Shown piece after piece: positions 24,298-35,350 of a stretch of DNA of 64,000 nt. The notes beneath the pieces were generated by a model. The model made no database searches, was not told where the DNA came from, and saw only the letters and a list, made by a program, of their open reading frames with translations. The stretch is from Bretschneidera sinensis (Eukaryota; Streptophyta; Magnoliopsida; Brassicales; Akaniaceae): assembly GCA_023935145.1 (NCBI GenBank), contig CM043700.1:69277620-69341619 (forward strand), in the 5' to 3' direction. The position numbers and the translations under genes were made by a program. Every line of letters begins with the position of its first letter. Within the stretch, counting starts at the first letter, position 1.

Positions 24298-25319
24298 TGA
24301 TGAGGACACGACTAACAAATGGGAGGCAGATCCTATTCAAGTTCCAATTGGTCAAGTTACAAGGGCCTGAGCTAAACGGTTTATTCAAGTTCCAATTAGT
24401 CCAGTTATAAGGGCCCGAGCTAAACAGTTCAAGAAAACTCTCAATTGGCTTATTCAACATATTTGGGCTAAGAATCATCTTTAGGGGCCCAAGGATAATG
24501 CTATACATAATCCACAAGGATGGGTTTCCATAATCCAAGGGAACTTCCACTTTGGAATTTCGGGAGGACCTAACAACCAGAATTAAAATGATCATATCTT
24601 CTTGCTTGCAACTCCAAATGGGCTGAAACTTGTTAGGATGGAAAGATGACGTCTTGAACTTCAATTTAGACGTAAGTCAGTTTCAAAAAGGATATTGTTT
24701 GGGCCTGTTATGATGGGCCAAAATCCAGCAGGCTGTTGCATCCAAATCTACGTGGGCTTGCACTTTTTCTTAATTGTTTCCTTCTAAATTTAATTGTTGC
24801 ATTATAAGGCTTGCATGCCAAGTTAGGTACTTTTCTTATTTGAATTTTAGGTTACCAAAATTCTATTTAGGTTTATTTTCTATTTCATAGTTTCCTATTC
24901 CTACCAGAATTCTGTTTAGGTTTATTTCCTATTTTTTAGTTTTCCTTTTTCTATTTGGTTACGAATTCTCATGTATTTAAATAGCCATTGGCTTTTGGAA
25001 TAACATAATTAAGATTTGATTCATACTTTCGGAGAGAAATTTCTCTTTGGTTCTTTTAGAACTTCTGAACTTATCGGAGTTTCTGTGGCGTTCATCTTCG
25101 ACTTATCAATCAATCCTTCCATAATTGATTGTGGTGTCTTCATTATACCAAAGTTCTTGCTTCGATATAAGCAACGAGTCGCGGTCTCAGTCTTCATTAT
25201 ACCAAGGTTCTTGCTTCAATATAAGTAACGGGTCACGGTCTCACATAAATCTGCTTATAGACGATCTTGGAGGTCTTCTTGATCCATAAATTTCTTAGTT
25301 CTTGGCGTGGATCATATCA
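24298..25319 (+). repeat. 3' LTR of the CRM/Reina-like element
   Basis: It is preceded by the purine tract AAGAGGAGGGGAA (24285-24297), the usual start of plus-strand DNA. It has the same length as the 5' LTR (1022 bp) and ends at GGATCATATCA just before GGTGT. The differences from the 5' LTR are scattered single bases. Confidence 0.88.
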
Positions 25320-26994
25320 GGTGTGGCTGTAGATGGCTCAGCATCTCTCTTCTCCTTATTGCCACTCCCTTGCCCTTGCTGCATAGTAGGGCTCTCTTCC
25401 ACTCGATTGTCCACTTGTCTCCCAGACCTTAGTGTGACAATCGACTGTACTTGTTCCTCCCCGTGCGTAGGAGTTGATGACTTCCCAACCATAAATTGTC
25501 CTTTCGGGTTGGGCACGGGCTGACTGAGGAACTTCCCTTTCTCTTTCTCACCCAAGTGACTTGCAATTCACCCTATTTGACTCTCCAGCTTGGCAATTGC
25601 TTGGTTGTTTACCATTGTTGCACTCCTTACGTCGCTCATGGATTGGCTATTCATTTTCATGTATTCCTTAATGGTGTCCTCTAGTGACTGTGAAACTAGC
25701 GCTAGTGTTTGAGTGGGAGCTTGTTAAGTAGGTAATGGTGCTGGATGGGCAGAATGACCATGACCAGGAATTTGTTGGGCAAATCCGGGAGGATATTGAT
25801 TTTCAGCATTATGAGGGGCTCCTCCCTGATTCATTGGTTGGTTCTGCCTCCATGAAAAATTTGGGTGGTTCCACCACCCTGGATTGTGCATCTCAGAGTA
25901 CGATCCATTTGACTGCCTTCGATAGTCATTGAAAGCATTTACTTGTTCCATAGGATACTCGGCACAAGCCGGCATTGATGGGCAATTCTATGCTAGATGC
26001 ATGGGACTAGCATAGATGGAACAGCTTTCAACATTGAACGTGTTGGCAGCATTGATGGATTGGCTCACAGTGACAGCGTCAATCTTCTTAGTGAGAGAAT
26101 CTAACTTTATCCTCAAATCAGTGTCCTCCCTGACCTCATAGATGCCTCCCCTCTTAGGAGCACAAATGGACTTATCTCAATAGCTTGAAAAATCCCACTG
26201 CCGCGAGTTGTCGAACAACTTGTCCAACGCCATATATGCTTCATCTCCTGTCAGACTCAAGAATGCCCCCCATTCATAGACTTGATCATGCTACGGTTGG
26301 GTTAAGTCAACCTTTGGTAGAAGAACTAAACGAGTCTCCACTTCTCATATCCATGTGAAGGGCATCTGATCAATAGCTCTTTGAAGCACTCCCAACTCTC
26401 AGAAAATTTTTCATCCTCATCCTGAGTGAAAGAGCTAATCTCCTTTCGGCACTCATTCACTCTAAACATTGGGAAAAACTTATGATAAAATTTGCTAAGC
26501 AGGTTTTCCCAAGATGTAATAGACCCGGGCGTGTTGGAATCCAACCACGCCCTAGCTCTATCGTGAAGAGAAAAAGGGAAGAGTCGAAGATGGACTGACT
26601 CCTCAGAGAAGTTCTGGAATTTAAATGTGGCACAAATGTCTTTGAACTTCTTCACATGACTATAAGGATTTTCAAGATCTAAGCCATGGAATGAGGGTAA
26701 GAGTTGGATAACATGTGGCTTAAAGTCAAAGTGGGTGGCATTGGTAGGTGGCAACACTATGCAAGAGGATGAGTTAGTCGCAACAGGTGCGAACAAATCC
26801 CTAAGGGATGTAGTGGAGTCCACGTTCCAAGCTCTAGGTTGCTCTACATGTTCAGGATGATGTGCATCCCTAAAATTCTCTCCCATCTCAACAGTCTCTC
26901 TCTCAACTAGTTCTCTTCTCAGTCTCTTAAGAGTTACTTCTAAGTCAAGATCTAAATGTATCAAATCTAAGTTCAACGATCTCCGACCAAGCAT
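25320..26994 (-). pseudogene. gag of Athila-1
   Basis: The minus-strand frame 26994-26326 (222 codons, M at 26994) contains the capsid-like stretch 'FDFKPHVIQLLPSFHG' … 'ARAWLDSNTPGSITSWENL' … 'LSKFYHKFFP', typical of Athila Gag. Degenerate frames follow with a knuckle near 26010-25970 ('CSIYASPMHLA*NC', where the second Cys is Tyr and a stop replaces a codon). Then come 'NPGWWNHPNFSW' (25724-25975) and the linker 'IVTLRSGRQV' (25295-25555). The nested element interrupts the frame at 25320-25324. Confidence 0.85.
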
Positions 26995-27167
26995 ACACCA
27001 ACAGAAAACAATGAGGTACTAACCAGCCAAAACAACAGAATAAAGCAAAAATAGCAAACACACTATTCATAAAAATTAACAATTTTTTTTTAAAAAAAAA
27101 ATTGATAACTAACTAGTAGAAAAATAAAATCAATTCAAGCCAAAAATTTTCACAAACCAAACAATGC

Positions 27168-27183
27168 TCCGGCAATGGCGCCA
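27168..27183 (-). other. Primer-binding site of Athila-1
   Basis: The minus strand reads TGGCGCCATTGCCGGA a few bases inside the 5' LTR. Athila and Tat elements use a site of the type TGGCGCCGTTGCCGGGGA. The same site is perfect in Athila-2 at 36624-36641. Confidence 0.85.
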
Positions 27184-27189
27184 AAAACT

Positions 27190-28391
27190 TGTTGTGAGTT
27201 TTAAATTACTCGCAAGCGCACGAGTCATTTGCAATATAGCGTTGTGCAAGTGCAAGGTCGAATCCACAGGGAATTGCGTTGTGAAAATATAAATTTATCT
27301 AAACTAATCTTATCTTAACCTAGTTCCGAGTTTTGTATTATATGTTGCAAAATAAATAAAAACTAACCTAAATTGATTTTAAAAACTAATAAAAGACTAA
27401 GGTTTTTGAATCAACCCCGCCAAAGTTAAGCATAGATCTCAATGTTCTAAAGATAGCCTATCAAACAATTCCATGAATCCAACTTAAGACAAAAAACAAA
27501 GAATATCCCAATTAAACCAAAAGCATCCAATGTATTCGCTCTTAACAAATCACAAAGGAAATCCAATTTAATCGAAAACAATTCGATGTATCCATAAGAT
27601 AAAACACAAAGATTATCCAACAGAACAATTTAAACTCAATCAATCACAAGATTAACTCAAATAATTGACAGAACATTTATACTAAAAAAATGTCAGATTT
27701 GTACAACCAAATCTGAACTACTTTGCCAAACAATGGCGAGGCTTCGTCTTCAACCTTAGCCGAAGATTCTAGCCACTCATAACTATGAAACTACAATTCA
27801 TAATAAAAGTGCTAAACATTAAACTAAAACAACTAAATAAAAATAAATAAATAACTTTACATGGGAGAAATTCCACTCGCTGATGGGCGGTGCTTCCCCT
27901 CATGGTAGCAAAGCCTTCGGGATCCATCAGAATGCTAGCAGATGTCCACCGGTTAACACCAAAGTGGCCCAGGAATTGTACACTGAATGATGAGGCCAGA
28001 TGGTGTTTATATAGGGGGAGTCCTAGAACAATATGGGTTGCAGATTCGATGTGGGATACTGACCGAGTGCGATCGATCATAGAATGGTGCGATCGATCGT
28101 ATGTCTGGTGCGCACGATCGCATGTGCGCTCGATCGCAAGTCTGGCGCGCTCGATCACAAGAACACTGCAATGCAAAGATTTCAATGTGGGATATTTTCC
28201 ATGCGCTCGATCGCAGCACGGTGCGATCGATCGCATTTGCTCTTGAAGCTTGACATCTCCCGAAATGCTTCATTTTCACCACAAGCCTATAAAAACACAG
28301 AAAACACATAAAATAAAGTGAAATAATACAAGTTAAGAGCTTAACAAATATAAATTAAAGGGCTTAAATATGCAATATTTTAGACTCATCA
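27190..28391 (-). repeat. 5' LTR of Athila-1
   Basis: On the minus strand it starts TGATGAGTCT at 28391 and ends CTCACAACA at 27190. A TATATAAAC box lies on the minus strand at about 28004-28013. Immediately upstream, at 28069-28237, is an array of CGATCG/GCTCGATCGC words. The plus-strand ORFs that cross this array encode repetitive Arg/Ser/Asp peptides and are artefacts. Confidence 0.9.
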
Positions 28392-29695
28392 ATAGATACT
28401 GCATGAGACACTTGGTGTCAAATTTCAAGCAATATTTTAAAGGTAAAGAGTTAAATTATGCTTTTGGGAAGACTACAAGAGCTTGGACTGTTAGGATATT
28501 TAATTTAATCCCCATGTATTTTGATGTAGACAAACCCTACATTTATTACTGATCAAGTTCATTGAGTATGCATGGTGTTTAATGTTACATTGATATAGTA
28601 TCAAAGAAAGATTCGGAATCCAAGATCAGTTTGCAAATATTGCAGAGAAAAGGAAGAGCCAATCGACTAACCTGTCGACTACCAAGAGAACCGGTCAACT
28701 AACCAGCCGACCACCAAGGAATGTAGTGGACTGACCAGTCGACCACTAAAGGAAGCAGTAAGATGCCCTGTCAACTATCAAGGGAGGCATTCAGCTGCCC
28801 AATCAAGTGCCAAGTGAGGTACTCAGCTACCCAATCGATTTCCAAGGAACCCAGTTAACTAGGTAATCGACTAGTAACATAAATTTAGCTATTAAGTCCT
28901 GTTTGGCTAAAGAGAATACCAGAAGAGCTGCAAGTTAAGGCTTGGCGCATGCCTAGTCAATTAAGAAAGTAACCAGTCGACTGGTTAGTCGACTGATGAG
29001 GAGCTAGTCGATTGACACAGTGAAGATAAGTTTTGGACCAATTTCAGAGAGAGTAGGAAGTGTGATATAATCACTAATAACTTGACTGAAAGTTTTAATG
29101 GGTACCTTCTGCCATATAGGGATATACCCATTTTATCAATGCTTGATTAGATTATGAATATGTTAATGAGGAAATTCCTTGTTAAGAGAGAGGGGATTGC
29201 AAAATATAGGGGACCAATTTGCCTTGATATTCGACTCAAGTTGGAAAAGATAAAAGATAAGGCCATGAATTGTTTTACCAATGCATGTGATTAAAAAAAT
29301 ATATATATATGAAGTGGATTACTATAGCACAACACATACTGTTGAAATTGAAAGAGGATCTTGTTCATGTAAGGTTTGGAACATGATAAGTATACTTTAC
29401 AAACATGTAGTGCCTGCAATACATATGAAGAGAGAGCACCCTAAAGACAATGTACATAGTTACTATAGCAAGGCAATTTACATGAAGATATATGAGCTTG
29501 CTATAAACCTAATGCCTGAACAGCATGACTGGATTGAGACAGGTAAGAAGTATTCATTTTTTTGGCATTTGTATACCTAGCTTACATTATTTTTTTATGT
29601 ATTATTATGTCTAATGTATGCATGAGGGACTAAGTTGTCTGCTCCATATGTGTACAAGCCTCTTGGAAAACCCCAAAAAGCTAGAAAATGAGTTG
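28392..29695 (+). pseudogene. MULE transposase fragment 3 (end of core and SWIM finger)
   Basis: It begins 'YCMRHLVSNFKQYFKGKEL' (28397-28454), the conserved segment after the core catalytic region. From about 29026 come 'FWTNFRESRKCD', 'NNLTESFNGYLL' and 'KREGIAKYRGPIC', also conserved in plant MULEs. The SWIM zinc finger lies at 29281-29580, where 'CSCKVWNMISILYKHV' has Tyr in place of the third Cys. After 'DWIETG' an intron-like GTAAG starts at 29553. A short exon 'APYVYKPLGKPQKARK' precedes the copia target site. Stops and an insertion at about 28557-29025 disrupt it. Confidence 0.85.
28557..29025. other. Unidentified ~0.47-kb insert in the MULE core with GTCGAC-like repeats
   Basis: The MULE coding sequence fades after about 28540 and resumes at about 29026. 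The segment between contains many copies of words such as CAGTCGAC, AATCGACTA and AGTCGATTG, often separated by 'ACCAAG'. Similar words occur upstream of the TATA box in the Tekay-1 LTR. I found no clear termini, target duplication or ORF. It could be an LTR fragment or an old deleted element. The borders are approximate. Confidence 0.4.
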
Positions 29696-29700
29696 TTGAT

Positions 29701-30649
29701 TGTTGGTATTTGCCTAAGGTTTAAACATGGTTAAGGTTTAAACAAGAGATGGAAGAATGAATTTCAGCATGTTAATGGAGTGCACACAAGTGTGCGCCTC
29801 ACTTTGGGTGTGTGCACACATCTCTTTTCAGAAAGACAAAGAAGTGCGCATAGCTTTAAAGGGTCCAGCATCAGTGTGCGCCGTAGCCCTGCTCCTCCCA
29901 AGCCGCGACGCCTAGCAAGTGAGGATGCTGGAGGAAGGCTAAGGCCGTGGCACCCCCTAACCAAGGCCACGACGCCCATAAAGTGGTGAAAAGGTGTTTT
30001 GCCCAAGGTTACATCGCGCCCTGTTGGAAGCCTAGGCGCTAGGCACACTGATGCACACATGATTAAATTGATTAAGCCTTTTTTTTAAGTGAGTAGGTAC
30101 AAGTCCAAAATGCACAACATCATTTAGGATTGATGGAGGACCAAGGTTGATTGGTCATCAAGATCTACGGGTGGAGAATGACACTCAAGATTGAACAAGA
30201 AGTTGGTGCACTATATAAAGGGTCACCTAGGTTCAATCTCAGGATGGAATGCAATGTGAAAGACATTGTGACAAGACACAAGAGTGTGTGTGAATGAGAG
30301 AATTGTGTGAGAGTGCAAAGACACAGACATACAAGAGAGACTCATTGGAGAGGCTGGTTGTAAAGAGAGAGATTAGTATAGAAAGTGATTAGGTCTTTCT
30401 TGTTCTCTTCTTTGTTTCTTTAAGAACTTGTGAATTCTTGGAGAGGGGTTGTTGTGATTGTAAGAACCATTGATTTAGTATAGAGAGTTCGGAGGAACTC
30501 ATAGGGACGTAGGCTATTACCGAACCTCGATAACAATTGTTTGTCTTCTTTCTTACTTTGGTTGCTGTATCTTTTTCTTTACAAGTCATTCTAGAGTTGG
30601 GTGTTCAGAAGATCACCACCTGGGCATCTTGTCAAGGTGATTTCCAACA
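29701..30649 (+). repeat. 5' LTR of the copia element
   Basis: The 949-bp LTR has TG…CA ends and a TATATAAAG box at 30212-30220. It contains GC-rich words (AAGCCGCGACGCC, GGCCACGACGCC) and GTGCGC repeats at about 29790-30035, upstream of the box. The related solo LTR at 23384 shares its ends and its 3' half. Confidence 0.9.
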
Positions 30650-30650
30650 G

Positions 30651-30662
30651 TGGTATCAGAGC
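30651..30662 (+). other. Primer-binding site of the copia element
   Basis: TGGTATCAGAGC starts two bases after the LTR and is the exact complement of the 3' end expected for plant initiator-Met tRNA. A second copy of the word (GTGGTATCAGAGC) lies at about 30680-30692. Confidence 0.9.
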
Positions 30663-30791
30663 TAGAGGAGATACCACAAAAGTGGTATCAGAGCTTTGGA
30701 CAGCGGGATTAGAGCCAAGATTGGCGGGTATCAGAGCAAGAACAGAAGGTGACGAAGTCAAGACTCCAAGAATCGGAGGTCAACTTCTTGG

Positions 30792-31028
30792 GTGATTCAA
30801 GAACAGAGTTAAGATCTATATCTGATCATGTTCTTGAGGTGAATCAAGGAATGAGTTAAGATCCATATCTGATTGTGTTCTTGAAGTGAATCAAGGATAG
30901 AGTTAAGATCAATATCTGATCGTGTTCTTGAGGGTGATTCAAGAACAGAGTAAAGAACAAGATCAGATCATGTTCTTGAGAGTGATTCAAGAACAGTGTT
31001 AAGATCCATCTTCGATCGTGTTCTTGAG
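30792..31028 (+). repeat. Five tandem 47-48 bp repeats in the copia leader
   Basis: Units start at 30792, 30839, 30886, 30933 and 30981. Each reads like GTGATTCAAGAACAGAGTTA … GATCATGTTCTTGAG. The start (TCAAGAACA) and end (TGTTCTTGA) of most units are complementary, so each unit could fold into a stem-loop in RNA. The array lies between the PBS and the gag start at 31090, where retroelements usually keep packaging or dimerisation signals. Its function here is inference. Confidence 0.85.
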
Positions 31029-31089
31029 GTTTAGAAGAAGTTGGAAAGCAATTGTGGGTGTTGTATAAATCTGGGATCTTGTCTGCAAG

Positions 31090-34000
31090 ATGGCTTCAAA
31101 TTTTAATGTTGAGAAGTTTGATGGAAAGGGAGATTTTGCCCTTTGGAAGCGGAAGATCAAGGTAGTTCTTGTGCAACAAAAGGTGGACTTGAAGATTGGA
31201 GGAGATGATGCTTTTCCAGCAAGTACCACGAAGGACCAACAGAATGAGATGAAGAAGATGGCATATAACACCATCTTCTTGCACATGTCAGATAATGTCA
31301 CAAGGGAGTGCGGAGACTCGGAAGATCCAGCTGTCATATAGAAGAAACTAGATGAGTTATTTCTTGCCAAGACTCTCCCTAATAAGAGGTATTTTCGTAA
31401 ACTAATCTTTGCTTTTAAATTTTATCTTAATAAAGAGTTGCAAGATGATCTTGATGCCAAGATGAGGAGTGCATCAAGTGGAGGAAGGATATTCGTTAAA
31501 AGAAGGCCAACAACTCGGTATGGCAGCAACCATGGCTACTACTGGGATAGAGGTAGAGGAGAGAGCCATGGGAGAGTGTACAACAATATACATGGCTACT
31601 ACTGGGACAGAGGTAGAGGAGAAAGCCATAGTAGAATACATTCCAAACTGAGATTTGGAGGGAAGAAATGTTACTACTGCCACAAGGAGGGGCATGTCAA
31701 GAAAGATTACAAGAAGAAGATGAGGGATGAGGGAAGAAGCCATACCAAGAATAGATAGACTTCAGTTGCCAAAACAGAACAGCAAGATAATGATGTTCTT
31801 GTTGTGTGCTCAAGTGTGAGCAAGGGGCAAGAAGGCAGCGGGAGATGGATCTTAGATTCCGGGTGCACTTATCACATGTGCCCTTACCGGAATTGGTTCA
31901 AGAATTTCAAGGAAACAAATGATGAAAGGGTTTTCTTGGGAAATGATAATTCTTGCCAAGTGAGGGGATAGGAGACATCCAGTTGAGGATGTTTGATGGA
32001 ATGACAAGGGTGCTGGAAAATGTGAGGTATCGCCCGGATTTAATGAGAAGTTTGATCTCATTGGGGCAGCTGGATTCTATGGGGTACACATACAAAGCAG
32101 AGGGAGGAAAGATCAAGGTGACCAAGGGATCTTTGGTAGTAATCAAGGCAACAATGAAGGATGGTCTCTATGAGATGATCGGAGACACGAACATCAAGGA
32201 TCAAGCAGCAAGCTTGATGGCTAAGATGGAGAAGGCAACACTTCGGCACACTCGCTTGGGACATATAAGTGAAGAGGGGCTGCAAGTTCTCAGCAAGAAT
32301 GGATTACTTGATGGTGACAAGGTAGAGAAACTCGATTTCTATAAGAGCTATGTTCTTGGGCAGCAACATTGAGTCAGCTTCAACACCGGAGTGCACAAGT
32401 CTAAGGGCATTCTTGACTACATTCATACGGACCTTTGGGGACCAACAAGAACACTAACACAGGTAGGTAACTTTTACTTTCTGTCTTTAATTGATTATTA
32501 TTCAAGAAACGTTTGGGTTTATTTGGTTAAAAATAAATCAGATGCTTTGAATAAATTAGTTGTGTGGAAAAAACTGGTAGAGACTCAAAGGGGCAGGGTA
32601 GCTAAGGGGATAAGAACTGATAATGACTTAGAAATTTTTAGCCAAGAACTTGATTAATTCTGTAGGTTAAATGGCATTCTAAGACATAGAACAATTGTGA
32701 AAACCCCTCAGCAAATTGGAGTTGCTGAGAAGATGAATAAGACCCTTATGGAAAAGGTTAGGTGCATGTTAGATGGATCCGGATTACCCAAATGTTTTTG
32801 GGGGGAAGCAGTGTCTACAACTGCATATTTGGTTAATAGATCACCCTCTAGGATTATATACTATAAGACTCCTGAGGAGATGTGGAGTGGAAAACCCCCT
32901 GAGTTAGACAACCTTAGGACTTTTGGGTGTGTTGCGTTTGCACATCAAAAGGATGATAGACTTAGCCCAGGATCTAGAAAATGTGTTTCTAGGATATGGG
33001 GAAGGGGCTAAGGAGTATAGGTTGTGGTCTTTAGAACGAAAAGGATTGAGACTCATAATAAATAGGGATGTTATTTTTAATGGATTGTTATTTCCCTATT
33101 TGGAGAAAACTAACCCTGCAGGGGCTAGTGAGCAAACCAGTTCGGTATTTGTGGAGCATAGTATCAAGGAGAATTCGCTTCAGGTAGAGCAAGGAAGGCA
33201 AGAGGGTTCGGACTAGGTAAGCCCATTGATGAATGCCAAGCTCAAGACACTCATGAGGAGGCTGAACTGAAAGAGAATGATGCAGGGAATCGGAAGGACT
33301 ATCAGCTTACAAGAGGCAGGGAAAGAAGGCTGGTCGGACCACCTTCAAGATATGGGTTTGCGGATGCTGCGAATGCAGCAGCTCCTTGGACAGAAGGAAA
33401 GATGAGTGAACAAGAGACTTACATTGATGCCATGGGATGTAAGGATTCGCCAAGATGGAAGCTAGCTATGGAGGAAGAAATGGATTCTTTAAGAAAGAAC
33501 AACTTCTGGGAATTGGTGCACATTCCGGGAAAAAAAAGAGTTGTGGATTGTAAATGGAGTTACAAGATCAAAGAAGGGTACCCTCCAGGAGATGAAGTCC
33601 GGAACAAGGCTAGGCTGGTGGCGAAAGGGTTCACGCAAAGGAAAGGCATAGATTTCACGAAAACCTTCTCACCTGGACATAAGGTTGATGAAGTGGTGAT
33701 TATCCTCATCTATGTCAATGATATGCTGTTGGTTCGGAATAACAGGGAGATGATGAAAAGGTTTACATCTCAACTCAATGAGGAGTTCGAGAGGAAGGAT
33801 CTCAACCTTACACAAAAGATCATTGAGATGAGAAGAATTTGGGAAAGGGAGAGAAACGAGTTGAAAGTTTTTCGATCTTCTACGAAAGATGGTAAACTAG
33901 TGAAGGTTCCCCTTGCTGGTCATTTCAAGTTCTCCAGCGAACAATGTCCTGGAATGGATGAGGAGAAGAAGGAAATGGTAAAGGTCCCTTACTCTAGTGC

Positions 34001-34433
34001 GGATGGACTAGTCATGTCCATGATGGTGAGCACTAGACCCGACATTTCTCAGGTAATGGGTGTTCTCAGTAGATGTGTGAGTAATCCTGGAAAAGAGCAT
34101 TGGCTTGGGATGAAGTGGTAGCTAAGGTATTGGAAAGCTCAGTTGCAGCCGGTGGTAACACTCTCAACAACGGAGGTAGAATACATAGTGGCTTCAGAAG
34201 CCATAAAGGAGGCTATGTGGTGCAAAGATTGTTGGACGAGTGGATGGTCCTAAAAGAGCAGGTGGTGGTGTCTTCGGATATCCAAAGTGTGTGGCAATTG
34301 TGGAGGAATTCGATGTTCCATGAAAGGACAAAGCATATGGATGTTTGGTATCATTACATTCAGGAAAATGGTACGAAAGGATGCATTCATGTTAACAGGA
34401 AGGCCACGGAAGAAAGTCCTACATATTGAATGA
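31090..34433 (+). pseudogene. Degenerate copia gag-pol with deleted RT core
   Basis: Gag starts at ATG 31090 ('KFDGKGDFALWKRKIK'). A duplicated 'HGYYWDRGRGESH' segment precedes the knuckle 'CYYCHKEGHVKKDY' (31669-31710, last Cys to Tyr). The protease has 'WILDSGCTYHM' (about 31848-31880). The integrase shows 'TDLWGP', 'RTDND' and 'GVAEKMNKTL'; the Cys pair before it is changed to Tyr ('LDFYKSYVLG'). RT begins 'WKLAMEEEMDSLRKNNFWEL' and reads 'DFTKTFSPGHKVDEVVIILI' directly into 'YVNDMLLV'. Most of the RT fingers/palm is thus missing, and the YVDD box is YVND. RNase H remnants ('TLSTTEVEYIV') follow at about 34154. At least six stops and frameshifts occur. Confidence 0.88.
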
Positions 34434-34509
34434 TGACACAATATGAGTTTGGATCTTGAAGTTCTCTACACAATGGTTCGGGTTTAAACGCTTAGACAAA
34501 GGTAGAGAT

Positions 34510-35350
34510 TGTTGGTATTTGTCTAAGGTTTAAACATGGTTAAGGTTTAAACAAGAGATTGAAGAATGAATTTCAGCATGTTAATGGAGTGCACACAAGT
34601 GTGCGCCTCACTTTGGGTGCGTGCACACATTTCCTTTCAGCAAGACAAAGAAGTGCGCATAGTATTGAAGGGTCCAGCATCAGTGTGCGCCGTAATCTTG
34701 CTCCTCCCAGGCCGCGGCGCCCAGAAAGTGGTGAAAAAGGTATTTTGCCCAAGGCCGCAGCGCGCCCTGTTGGAGGCCTAGGCACTAGGCACACTGATGC
34801 ACACATGATTAACTTGATTCAATCTTTTGTTAAGTGAGTGGGTGCAAGTCCAAAATGCACAGCATCACTTAGGATTGATGGAGGGCCAAGATTGATTGGT
34901 CATCAAAATCTAAGGGTGGAGAATGACACTCAAGATTGAACAAGAAGTTGGTGCACTATATAAAGGCTCACCTAGGTTTAATCTCAGGATGGAATGCAAT
35001 GTGAAAGACATTTTGACAAGACACAAGAGTGTGTGTGAATGTGAGAATTGTGTAAGAGTGCAAAGACATAGATATACAAGAGGGACACATTGGAGAGGCT
35101 GGTTGTAAAGAGAAAGATTAGTATAGAAAGTGATTAGGTATTTCTTGTTCTCTTCTTTTTTTCTTCAAGAACTTATGGATTCTTGGAGAGGGGTTCCTGT
35201 GATTGTAAGAACCATTGATTTAGTGCAGAAGTTCGGAGGAACTCACGGAGACATAGTCTATTGCCGAACGTCGATAACAATTGCTTGTCTTCTTTCTTGC
35301 TTTGGTTGTTGTATCTTTTTCTTTACAAGTCATTCTAGACGTGAGTGTTT
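34510..35350 (+). repeat. 3' LTR of the copia element, first part
   Basis: It starts TGTTGGTATTTG at 34510, just after the purine-rich CAAAGGTAGAGAT. A TATATAAAG box lies at 34957-34965. GC-rich words (GGCCGCGGCGCCC) are at about 34710. The LTR is cut at 35350 by Athila-2, with TGTTT duplicated at 35346-35350 and 40842-40846. Confidence 0.9.

Larger units (their letters stand above)
19693..25319 (+). mobile_element. CRM/Reina-like chromovirus nested in Athila-1, internally deleted
   Basis: Two 1022-bp LTRs with TGATGAGG…ATCATATCA ends flank a 3.6-kb interior on the plus strand. The perfect 5-bp duplication GGTGT sits at 19688-19692 and 25320-25324, inside the Athila-1 gag-pol frame. It keeps gag, a zinc knuckle and protease but has lost the RT core, most of RNase H and the integrase. 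It is therefore a non-autonomous derivative. The LTRs look almost the same by eye, which suggests a recent insertion. The clade (CRM, Reina or Galadriel) cannot be settled by eye. Confidence 0.88.
13271..28391 (-). mobile_element. Athila-1: Athila-type Ty3/gypsy element, itself hosting a CRM/Reina-like element
   Basis: The element is on the minus strand with LTRs at both ends, TG…CA termini and a perfect 5-bp duplication ATAGA (13266-13270 and 28392-28396). The PBS (27168-27183) is complementary to an Asp-tRNA-type primer, as in Athila/Tat elements. The order inwards from the right is gag, protease, RT, RNase H, integrase, a long non-coding 3' region and the PPT. Without the 5.6-kb nested element it would be about 9.5 kb. 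Removing it joins MULE codons '…DAEHR' and 'YCMRHL…' in frame. Coding frames carry stops and substitutions, so it is not autonomous. Confidence 0.9.

Noticed and set aside
29764..30060. 98-codon minus-strand ORF and its plus-strand counterpart (also 34559-34837)
   Set aside because: They lie wholly in copia LTRs over the GC-rich motif region and match no protein family.
30670..30740. Repeated GGTATCAGAGC words as possible tRNA-derived sequence or tRNA gene
   Set aside because: They are primer-binding-site copies; no cloverleaf could be drawn around them.
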